A stretch of DNA of 64,000 bases from positions 372,001 to 436,000 of the forward strand of contig CAJQUN010000138.1 of assembly GCA_907163345.1 (NCBI GenBank), in the 5' to 3' direction. Under the pieces are notes generated by a model. That model was not told the DNA's origin. It saw only the letters and a program-made list of their open reading frames with translations, and searched no databases. This DNA is from Haberlea rhodopensis (Eukaryota; Streptophyta; Magnoliopsida; Lamiales; Gesneriaceae). Positions 11,014 through 21,340 of this stretch are shown here, in pieces. Every line of letters starts with the position of its first letter. The stretch's first letter is position 1. A program made the position numbers and the translations under genes.

Positions 11014-13687
11014 TAATCCTACTTGCTTCATCGCTATAATGATAATAAACACTGGCTATGGCATAAATACTTGAATCATCTTAACTTCAAGACTATTTCT
11101 AGCCTGTGTAAACATGATTTATTTATCGGTCTGCCCAAGATCAACTTTGCTAAGGATAAGATCTGTGAAGCTTGCCAAATGGGCAAACAGATCAGATCAT
11201 CCTTCAAGAACAAGAATGTCAAATCCTCCTCACGTTGCTTAGAATTATTGCATATGGACTTGTTTGGTCCCATACCAATAACAAGTTTAGGGGGAATGCG
11301 GTATACTCTTATTATTATTGATAATTACTCACGTTTTACATGGACTATATTTTTTAACAGTAAAGATCAGACCGGCCCGAAATTGATCAAGCTGCTGAAG
11401 TGCGTTCAGAACGAAAAATCATCTGGTATAGACAGGATTCGAAGTGACAAGGGCACTGAATTTTCGAACCAGAATCTTGAATCGTTTCTAGAAGACCAAG
11501 GAATTAAGCATTAATTTCCAGCATCTCAAACTCCTCAACAAAATGGAGTTGCAGAACGACGGAACAGAACGCTTAAGGAAGTAGCACGGACAATGCTTGC
11601 TTACTCTGGTATATCTCAAAAGTTCTGGGCAGAGGCTATCAATACTGCATGCTATACAGAGAATCGGTCTATGGTTAATAAGAAGTTAAACTTAACACCA
11701 TATGAAGTATGGACAGGTAACAGACCGACTATCTCTTACTTTCATGTATTCGACTGCAAATGTTACGTCCATAACAATGGTAAGAATCATCTTACCGCAT
11801 TCGAAGCAAAGTCAGATAATTGAATATTCTTAGGATATTCATCTGTTAGTAAGGCATTTCGTGTTTTCAATAATCGAACATTAACTATAGAAGAGTCAGT
11901 TCATGTAGTTTTTGATGAATCACTGTGTATTAAGAACCACAAGGAATTAATTCAAAATCAGATGGAAAATGTCCATCTTGAAGCTAACAGTGATGATGAC
12001 TCTAATGTTAAGACAGATGCTGACAATGTCAATACTGTTTCTCCATCAGGACCAGATGTTCTCGAACAAAACTACTGCAGGACTAAAAGAGATCCCCCTG
12101 ATCTCGTGATTGGAAGTCCATCTGCACCTATAAGAACTAGAAGACAGATGATGGATGAATTCACTCATGCTGCATTCTTATCTAATCTGGAACCAAAACA
12201 GACTGACGAAGCTCTAGCCGACTATAACTGGATAGAGGCTATGGAAGAAGAGCTCAACCAATTTGAACAGAATCAGGTGTGGAGTTTAACTCAGACCAAG
12301 TGATCAGATTGTTATTGGAACCAGATGGGTCTTCAGAAACAAGCTAGATGCAAACGGCATAGTAGTCAGAAACAAGGCCAGCATAAGGTTTCAGACAAGA
12401 AGAAGGAATCGACTTTGATGAATCCTTTGCACCAGTTGCCAGACTAGAAGCCATTCGAATCTTTCTTGCATATGCTGCTTTTAAAGATTTCAAGGTATAT
12501 CAAATGGACGTGAAGAGTGCATTTCTAAATGGCAAACTTCAGGAGGAAGTCTACATCGAACAACCTCCTGGATTTCATAATCACACATTTCCAGATCACG
12601 TATACTTGCTGAATAAAGTAGTGTATGGACTTAAACAAACTCCAAGAGCCTGGTATGACACTCTGTCTCATTTTCTTCTGGATCATGATTTCCAGATCGG
12701 CTCAGTAGATAAAACCTTATTCAAATTTGTTAAGGGGAACATACTTTGTTAGTTCAAATATATGTTGATGATATTATTTTTGGGTCAACTAACCCCAAGC
12801 TTTGCGAGAAGTTCTCTGAGTTAATGTAGGGACAGTTTGAGATGAGTATGATTGGAGAATTGTCTTTCTTCCTGGGTCTACAAGTCAAACAGCTCAGCAA
12901 TGGAATATTCATCAATCAAACCAAGTACACCAAAGCTACTCAAAAGATTTGGAATGAAACTTTTTCAACTGCTTCAACTCCAATGAGTCCATCAATCAAG
13001 CTAGGTAAAGACGAATGGGGAACGACAGTTGAGGTAACAATGTATCGAGGTCTGATCGGATCGCTGTTATATCCTACAGCGAGCCGGCCTGATATTATGT
13101 TTTCCGTCTGCATGTGTGCTAGATTTCAATCTGATCCTAAGCAATCCCACTTCATTGCGCTTATTCTTAAGTACTTGAAAGGATATCAGAATGTTGGTCT
13201 CTAGTATCCCAAAGATCCAAATTTTAACTTAATTGGATAATCAGATGCTGACTATGCAGGATGCAAGATCGATCGCAAGAGCACTGGTGAAACTTGTCAA
13301 TTTCTAGGTGAAAGATTGATCTCATGGTTTAGCAAGAAGAAAACATCGATTGTCACATCCATAGTTGAGGCAGAATATCTCACCGTTGGAAGCTGTTGCG
13401 CTCAATTGCTCTGAGTTCAACATCAGCTCATAGACTATAGCATTCAAGCTGCTGAGTCACCAATCTTCTGCGACAACACAAGTGCAATTGCTATCACATG
13501 TAATCCAGTCTTGCACTCTCTAACTAAACATATTGATATTAGACATCATTTTATTCGAGATCATGTTGGCAAAAAGGAGTTTCGGATCGAGTACATCTCA
13601 ACAGACCAGCAGGCTGCAGATATCTTCACTAAACCACTCACCGAGGTTAAGTTTTGTCAAATTCTTGGTTTAATAGATTTATCTTAA
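11014..13687 (+). pseudogene. Copia pol remnant: GAG-pre-integrase, integrase, RT, RNase H
   Basis: Family role: integrase joins the cDNA to chromosomal DNA; RT and RNase H copy the RNA. Seen in order: a GAG-pre-integrase segment with a CxxC motif (CEAC) and GKQ (about 11050-11210); the integrase core with HMDLFGP, SDKGTEF and QQNGVAERRNRTL; RT with QMDVKSAFLNG, GLKQTPRAWY and the catalytic YVDD at 12761-12772; and RNase H with EAEYLTVG, TKHIDIRHHFIRD and DIFTKPL, ending at a stop at 13685-13687. In-frame stops lie at 11512 and 11821. Frameshifts or stops follow near 12301, 12750, 12826 and 13202, so it cannot make a working polyprotein. Confidence 0.92.
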
Positions 13688-13986
13688 TATATTTGACGCT
13701 TGCTTTATTTTGTTTTTTTAAAGATTTAGTGTTAGCACAGATCGATAATACAATGGTCAGAAAGATACAGACCGGTCCTGACTTTCAGACTGATCTCTAT
13801 TGATCTTATATTATCCTGTGATCCGTTCCAAAACACTATAAACCTTTAACATAGTAATATTTAAACAGCCCGGACTGTCTAACTTTAACCGCCTTACTGT
13901 ACATACATCCTGACCGTTAAAATTTAAATTTCAAAATTTCAGTCATCGAGATACCGACACGTGTCTGTCATCTCCTATTTATCAGG
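13688..13986 (+). other. Spacer between Copia pol and third ORF
   Basis: About 300 bases with no open frame or recognised signal. It separates the pol stop from the first ATG of the downstream ORF, as expected for Copia elements carrying an additional 3' ORF. Confidence 0.5.
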
Positions 13987-16017
13987 ATGTACATTTCATT
14001 TAGCCTTTTCAATTTTTACAACTACTGCAGTCTGATTCTCTCTCTTCAAAATCTTTCTGTCTTTCCTACTTACTTAACAATCACTCAAATTGCAACTATC
14101 ACTCACAACTCTTTGTCTGTTGAGTTTGATACGATTTACAGGGCCGAAGACCCGGATATGGTGACTATGTTCAAATCCTTGGAAACTTCAGGATTGAGGA
14201 AATTTCTGGAATGTGGCACGGTGATATATGAATTGGAGATCAGAGAACTTTTCTCCAACGCCGTTTCCCACAAGACGTACATCTCCTCCTCCGTCAAAGG
14301 CAAATCTATTGAAATCTCTCAGGTGATGCTTACAGAGACGTTTGGACGTCCTACATCCGGAATGTCAGATTTCGCTCACTTGTCCAGAACCACTATGGAT
14401 GAATTTCAGCACCGAGTATCAGTCTTCGGACTTACCCTCAGGCCGTCATTCAAAAAGAAGGAGATGTTTTTCCACTTTCAAGTGCTCTGTGACATCGTCA
14501 AAAAGGCGCTGGTAAGCAAGGCTATGAGCTTTGATGCTGTGACGTCGGAGAAATTTGGAGCAATGGCAGCCATACATTTTGGCCAGAAGGTGAAATGGTC
14601 CTCCATCTTGTTTGGAGTTCTGCTAGAGACAATCACCTCAGCAAAACAAGCTGTCTATTTTGCCATTCCTCTGAGCAAGCTGCTGGAGTCTTTGAATGTC
14701 GAGCTGGGGAAAGCTTCAACACTCAGTTTATTCAAGGTCATCAATCCTAAAGGACTTGCTTTGCTACGACGAAAAGTACTCCGCCAACTCCCAAGGATGT
14801 CCTGACTGTCAAAATGGAGGTTGGTGCAGAACAGGCAGGGGAGATGAAGACAACCAGGGCCAAGCGCAAGCTGGTAGTCCAGACTGACACCGATGAAACT
14901 CAGTCTGCTTCTACCACTTCATCTCCGCCAAACCACTACTGAAGAAGCCACAAACCCAACTCACCAAACCCCTGGCAACCTTAAACCCTAAACCCATAAC
15001 TATATTTCCTTCAACCAAAGCAACCACTGTATCTCAAGCTCCACCCCCAAAATCCCAAGCTCCACCTCAACCATCCAAAGCCCAACCATCCAAAGTTCCA
15101 CCCACTATATCCAAGGTTGTGACCCGAGTCCCCTTCAATATCCCTGCTGTCAAGGGAATTGTAATCAAAGAACTGGGTGATTACACCCAATCTGATATTA
15201 AGCCCTCGTCTGTTGCTGGGAAGGGCAAAGCCATTGTGACAGATTCTGTACCTTCCAAGCCCAAATCAGCTGCTCAAACAGCCATTGATATTGCCATGGA
15301 AGACGTAGAAGACAAAGTACAAGATCTGACCGTCGTAATTCGATGAATGGGTAGACTACAGAACGGTCAATCACTTCAGTCTGTTCTTTGGCAAACTCAA
15401 GCAGCTGCACAAAATGGAACAAAAGGTCATGAATGGCACAGAAACTTATGATGTTCGCATTGCGGTGCATCGCAAGGAGCTGTTCCGGGTAAAACACAGA
15501 CTGAGGCTTGCCAATCTACTTATCCAAGCCAAGAAGGCAAATTTTGATGTCACCAGCCTGACTGTCAAGGACGACAGCGCGGTCATAGCTCAGCTGGAGA
15601 TGGACATTCTCACCCTCCATATGGTTGTTCGCATGCATCGCCAGAGGCTCAATATTTCAACTCCGCCTCCCAGTCCGGATCACCCAACAGCTAGCCAGAC
15701 TGTGGCAGTGCAAAGTTCTGAGCCACCAATTATTGAGACAGCGGAGCAGCCACAGTCTAGTGCTCCGTCTGCTGCAGAGGATGAGGATAGGGAAGTATTA
15801 TTGGAGCCTCCTACCATCCTTCTTCCCTTTACACCTTCAAGCTCTAATGTTCAGATCAGCACTTCAGTCGTCCCAAAGAATGTTGTCATAGAAGATATAG
15901 TTGATGTGGGATGCGCAGTGTCTGAAATTATTCAGGATTTAAACCGAGAGGAGCCTGCCAATCAATCTCTCCTCCTATTTCTAAAGCAAGCTCACCAGCC
16001 CAAGCAGAGCAGGCTGT
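13987..16017 (+). pseudogene. Copia third ORF (env-like/additional ORF), first part, decayed
   Basis: An open frame of 272 codons begins at 13987. Its first 30 residues are hydrophobic, but the conserved-looking part may start at the internal Met at 14158. The frame is lost near 14790. The following Pro/Ser/Thr/Lys-rich region (about 14800-15330) is open in alternating frames. A charged, partly coiled-coil-like segment follows (15414-15660), then a Pro/Ser-rich tail. It ends where element B inserted and continues at 31078. By position it corresponds to the env-like or additional ORF of Sireviruses. I see no clear transmembrane fusion protein and cannot confirm homology; function unknown. Confidence 0.65.
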
Positions 16018-18427
16018 TGTGATATCCCCGAAAGGATTATGTGTAAACATATTGATGTGCTAATTTTATTATGTGTTAAATGCATGATTTAATTTGGGGT
16101 TTATGGGTTATGCTTTATGTGGTAAAAGCATGTAATTAAGTTGGGGAATTAATGTATGTGGTTGGTGTTATATTTATTTTAATGATATAGTTTAGGAGGC
16201 ATGTTAGGTCTTTGTGATGATGTATTGATGTGGTAAAATTATAAAATATCAAGGAGGGATATTTTAATACATCGTATGAAATACCGGGACACAATTAAAC
16301 ACTGCAAGGCCACCCAAACACAGCACCCCCCCCCCTACTTGCCTGCAACCCACGCCCCTCCCCTGTTTTCCTGGAAAGCTGTCTTGGCCAATCATGCCTT
16401 TTGTTTATCTGATTTGATCACTTTCTCCTCCTCCAAAGTCTCCTCCTTCTCTCCTAAAACTCGAACCACACTCAGACAACAGGTAGGAAGAAGAAGATCA
16501 CTTTTTATTGCTCTTTTTCTTCGAGGAAAGTCGAGCCAAAAAGTGGTGAGGAATCATATATTTTTCCCAGATTTCAGTTTTTAAGTATGTATGTTCATTA
16601 TAGCAGATTTGGCATGCTACTTTAAGGTTCGATGAAATCTTGTTATGCTTACTTGCATGTGATATTTATGAAGCCCCTAGCATGTTTGGTTAAGCAACTT
16701 ACATGCTTTATGTGTTAGATTTTCGTTTGTGAAAAGTGTTCCTCAAAAATCTGAGTAAAGGAAGTGCCCTGTTTTAAGTTGAGTAGGGGTTTTATCATGA
16801 GGTTATGAAGCATGCTAGCTTAGGTTTCTTTAAACCTTCGATTTTCGGGCTTGCATGGTGTTGTAATGAAGCTCCCAGTACTTTTCCCGGAGCATTTTAC
16901 GTGTGATATGTGAAGGATTCAATCTTGTGAAATGTGGTGTTCGAAAAATCTGGGTAGAGTAAATGCCCTGTTTTTCTGGAAAATGTTGAATGGGAGTGAA
17001 CTTTATGAAGGTGTTATTATGCATGTTAGCTAGGTTTTGATCAAACCGTTGATGTGGTTACGTGCATAGAAGTTTTGTGATGTTCCTAGCATAATTCCTC
17101 GAGCATGTTTTATGTTATATGTTGTAGTTTTAATAGCATGAAATGAGGTGCTCGACAATTCTGGAAATCACGCAAAGGAACAGAGTTGGCGATCGATCGC
17201 CCAGAAGGCGCGATCGATCGCGACGTTCCAGTAGGTTTTGGCGATCGATCGCCAATAAGGGGCGATCGATCGCTGATTGTATATTTTTGGTATACGAGGC
17301 AGTAACATCTCGCGATCGATCGGGGCTAAGGGGCGATCGATCGCAGGAGACATATTGGGGCAAATGTTGAATTTTGTTTAGTTTTGGTATTGAATTATTA
17401 TTGTGTGCCTAATATTTTGTTATGTGGTTATGTAGAACCATCACAGGTACCAGCACAGTCGAGGAGATAAAGTCGGTTGACTCCTCTATCTTTTGAAAGG
17501 TATGTAAGCAACGTACGGGCATCCCAACGGTAACATGTATTTGTGTTTATTTATTTAACACAAGGTAAAGTAAAGTATGCATAAGATAGTGCATTATGAT
17601 ATAATACATGTTGACATGCATTATTTTTGCATATGAATGCTGTGGAATATAAGAGGTGTGTTCCACGAGAGGAATATAAGAGGAGTATTCCATGAGTCAA
17701 GGTTATCCCAGTGAGGATTTTAATGCTTGCACTATAATTTCGCTGAAAATGTGGAGCGAGAGGTAGAGGACCGTTCGCACATGGAGGCGTGAATTTCCAT
17801 AAGAAGCGAGGAAGAATACCGCTTACGTGGAGTTCCATAAGAAGCGAGGAAGAATTCCGCTTACGTGGAAAAGTAAGAAGCATTGAAATACACTAATAAT
17901 AAAACGACTCAAGATTGAAGTAAGGATTTAAGAAGTAAAGATATTCCATGACATTTATATAAGGAAGCTATAATATCATATAATGTTTTTATTATGAGTT
18001 ATGGTACAGGGACAACTAATGGGCGTTTTAAATGCATTGGAAATACAGGAAGTATTTTATGACTATGATTATGCATTTATGCTTTACATTCATGTTATGT
18101 TTTGATATGAATTACGATATGCTCATGTGATGGGGGTTGTCCTTGTAGGTGCTTTTGCTAAGGAGAACCAGGGTCAGGTTGCTAAGCCGAGCTGTAAGGA
18201 GTGCTACAAGATGGCAAGATAAAGACTTATTTTGTATAATTTCTACTAGGAGTACAGTAGAAGTAGCCTTACCCAAATTTGTTAAAGAATGTAACAAATT
18301 TCTTTTGGCATGTCATATATACATGTAAACCTTAAGCTCAATTGTCAACACGACTTACAACTCTTATTAGGTATGATTAGTTCTCTTAATTGCACCTTAT
18401 TGTATGTTGAGATAACGGGGTCTCACA
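16018..18427 (+). repeat. B 5' LTR (2410 bp)
   Basis: It runs from TGTGATATCCCCG to ACGGGGTCTCACA. Landmarks are a C-run near 16327, six palindromes centred on CGATCGATCG (17188-17344), the GTATGT/ACGTAC hairpin (17500-17516; GTACGT in the 3' LTR), two AAGCG/CGCTT hairpins (17798-17872), the ACAGGGACAAC box (about 18005), and a GGGGGTTGTCCTTGTAGGTGC box (about 18130). Block order matches the family A and D LTRs. Confidence 0.9.
17188..17344. repeat. Cluster of six CGATCGATCG palindromes
   Basis: Palindromes lie at 17188-17201 (GGCGATCGATCGCC), 17209-17222 (CGCGATCGATCGCG), 17240-17253, 17262-17273, 17313-17322 and 17333-17344. The outer bases vary but remain symmetric in most copies. The 3' LTR has lost the segment between the first and fourth palindromes. 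Confidence 0.9.
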
Positions 18428-18432
18428 TTTCG

Positions 18433-18444
18433 TGGTATCAGAGC
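18433..18444 (+). other. B primer-binding site
   Basis: TGGTATCAGAGC lies five bases after the LTR end TCTCACA. It is the standard initiator tRNA-Met primer site and is followed by AGTGGTTAGATAACC, similar to the family-A site. Confidence 0.9.
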
Positions 18445-18647
18445 AGTGGTTAGATAACCAGGGAAGAGTGGAGGATAGCCTTTAGAGACAAGTTGGCTAG
18501 GTATTCATTGTTGGGCATGTTATGCATGTGATGCATGTTTTTTGTATAAGTGTTATACTAACATGCTTTTGAATATGATACTCTTGTTATCTAACGGCTT
18601 ATATTATGAACTGCTTTTGGTATTGTTGCTAACTCTTGTGTTGCAGC

Positions 18648-19200
18648 ATGGCGGCTATTAACCCGGAGAACCTCAATGAAGAGGTAGGGGATATGGGCAG
18701 GATGAATGCTAGTATTGCTCAACTGAATCCTTTACGCCACCTGCTGTGGGCGTGGAGCCCAGTGCACAGAGGTTATTACCAGGGGAGCTCAGTTTGACAC
18801 AGTTTCTGAACTTCCATCCACCTATATTTGAGGGGATTGAGTCTGGTGAAGCAGCCGAAGAGTGGCTGGAGCGGATAGAGCAGATACTTGTGACTGCGCT
18901 CTGTGCACGTACCGCATGGCTGAGGTTGGCTGAGTTTCAGATGGCGAAGAAGCCTTCTATGTGGTGGAAGACCACTGTGATGGAGTTGAGAGCTCAAGGT
19001 GTAGCAGTTGACTGGACTGTATTCAGAACCCGGTTCCTTAACCGGTATTTTTCTGCAGCTGCCAGGCAGTTAAAGGAAGATGAGTTTACCAGTTTGAAGC
19101 AGGACAGCATGTCAGTCTCAGATTATGCCATGAAGTATTCCTCACTGTTGAGGTATGTGCCTCATATTGCTGTGAGCAATCATGCCAAGATGATGCATTT
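18648..19200 (+). pseudogene. B gag fragment (retrotransposon gag domain)
   Basis: The likely start is the ATG at 18648, after an AG-rich leader end. One frameshift lies near 18730; the downstream frame is open from about 18746. Seen are features of the Ty3 gag capsid-like domain: FHPPIFEGIES, EEWLERIEQIL, MWWKT, WTVFRTRFLNRYF, EFTSLKQDSMSVSDYAMKY. These resemble chromovirus (Tekay/Del) gag. The fragment is cut after about 180 codons at a junction with element A4; the zinc knuckle, protease and pol are all absent. Gag would package element RNA into cytoplasmic particles; this copy is inactive. Confidence 0.85.
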
Positions 19201-20149
19201 ACTGATTTACTTATTTACTGATTTTTGAGATTTGATGAGTTTGATCAATGTGTTGATTTACTGATTTTCGAGATTTGATGAGTTTGATGATTGTGAGAAC
19301 AGGGACAGTACACGGAATCCCGGATGAGGACGTTACCATCCAGGGAGTATCATTTAAAATTCATTAGTATTTACTTTTGTTGTAAATTATGAATTTCATT
19401 ATTGTGATTATGGGATTTTGTGTATTGGTATGCTCACCCCGTTGGGGGTTGTCTCTGTTGGGACAGGTAGAACAGGTACATCGATGGCCTTGGAGATGAG
19501 CTCGAGTTGTTGATTGGAGACACTTCTAGGATCGAGGTACCAGGGCTTGAGGGAGCAAAGTATCAGATAGGGTACTCATATACACCTGAGGGTTATATAC
19601 ATATTCATGATGCTCGCATGTGAGCACGACTATACTTGTATATGGGTTGTATATAAAGGCATGAGCCTTTCTCTCTTTCATTCTAGTTGCATGCAATTAG
19701 TGGTAGAATTGCTAAATGATATGAGAGTCATTGGTGTATTATGTGGGTGTTGAAACCCACTTTTGTTGTCTTATTGTGTGGTGCCTTCCCTGGCTGGGAA
19801 TTTACTTAGTGTTTATGTATTCTGTTAAGTATTGTGCTTTCCCTGGCCGGGAATTATGTTATGTGGTGTGCTTTTATTTCGGGATAGCTCAATTTATGGG
19901 GAGACTCAGCCCAAATTTTTATAAAAGGCCACAATGTAAAAAGTGGCGTAATGGGAATGGTAATGGGCAAAATCTATGAGTCTTTTTGTTGGTAGAGATG
20001 ATCTTATAACGTCGAACATTAAAGGAATTTTGTAATTGCCCTTCAATGGTAAAGTATCATCAGAGTTTCCCGATTGATTGTTACTGAAAGCATGTGCCAC
20101 ATATAGTGGTTAATACACTAATCAAGGGTTAAGGCTAGGGGTCCTTACA
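19201..20149 (+). repeat. A4 5' LTR, 3' part only
   Basis: It matches about 25565-26516 of the A4 3' LTR. Its first ~85 bases contain a duplicated segment (two copies of TTTACTGATTTT..GAGATTTGATGAG), as filler at a repaired break would show. It ends CCTTACA. Confidence 0.85.
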
Positions 20150-20153
20150 TTAG

Positions 20154-20165
20154 TGGTATCAGAGC
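20154..20165 (+). other. A4 primer-binding site
   Basis: TGGTATCAGAGC follows the LTR end CCTTACA by four bases, as in A1, A2 and A3. Confidence 0.9.
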
Positions 20166-20509
20166 AGTGGTTGCTCTTTGGTGCTGTTAAGGGCCTAGGA
20201 AGTTATTGATAGCACATATTTATGCATGATGGCATTAATGTTGTATGACACAACTAGTTGTTTATGTGCTTTTATGATATGAAAAGTGGTGTTGCTAACC
20301 ATGATGGTTGCAGGTCACCCGGAAACAGGGTAAGATGCCCATATGGTAAGATGCCATACGATGTTTATGATGTGGTAAGATACCATATGATACTATGATG
20401 TTAATCAATTACGTGCATGAATATTTGAAACAGGGACAATAAAAGTGGGTTAATGTGTTTAACCAGGAAGTATACTTAACTAAGATTCATGCATTTATTA
20501 ATTTATGTA

Positions 20510-21105
20510 CATCTCTTTGTGATGATTGGCGATGGTTTATACCTCCGGACACGGATGACAGCGGTGATGTATTCCGCTATGTCAATTGATGATGATGCAT
20601 CTCTTTGTGATGATTGGCGATGGTTTATACCGCCGGACACGGATGATAGCGGTGATGTATTCCGCTGTGTCGATTGATGATGATGCATCTCTTTTTGATG
20701 ATTGGCGATGGTTTATACCGCCGGACACGGATGATAGCGGTGATGTATTCCGCTGTGTCGATTGATGATGATGCATCTCTTTGTGATGATTGGTGATGGT
20801 TTATACCGCCAGACACGGATGATAGCGGTGATGTATTCCGCTATGTCGATTGATGATGATGCATCTCTTTGTGATGATTGGCGATGGTTTATACCGCCGG
20901 ACATGGATGATAGCGGTGATGTATTCCGCTGTGTCGATTGATGATGATGCATCTCTTTGTGATGATTGGCGATGGTTTATACCGCCGGACACGGATGATA
21001 GCGGTGATGTATTCCGATGTGTCGATTGATGATGATGCATCTCTTTGTGATGATTGGCGATGGTTTATACCGCCGGACACGGATGATAGCGGTGATGTAT
21101 TCCGC
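20510..21105 (+). repeat. A4 tandem array, 88-bp unit, about seven copies
   Basis: The period is exactly 88 bp (20510 to 21038 in six steps). Each unit holds two hairpins, GGCG/CGCC with an 11-nt loop and AGCGG/CCGCT with a 9-nt loop. The second is enclosed in an outer GACAC/GTGTC pair. Long open frames on both strands here are produced by the repeat and are not genes. Confidence 0.92.
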
Positions 21106-21340
21106 TGTGTCGATGATGATGATTCATTCCTTTATGATGACACGGATGATAGTGATGATGTATTCCACTGTGTCGATGATGATGATTCATTCCTTTATGA
21201 TGACACGGATGATAACGATGATGTATTCCACTGTGTCGATGATGATGATTCATTCCTTTATGATGACACGAATGATAGCGATGATGTATTCCGCTGTGTC
21301 GATGATGATGATTCATTCTTCTATGATGATGGGCGATGAT
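21106..21340 (+). repeat. A4 tandem array, 63-bp unit, about four copies
   Basis: Units start at 21106, 21169, 21232 and 21295. The unit keeps the GACAC/GTGTC outer pair and the TATTCC.C core but has lost the GGCG/CGCC hairpin; it also contains GATGATGATGATTCATTCC. It follows the 88-bp array directly and appears to be a shortened derivative. Confidence 0.88.
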
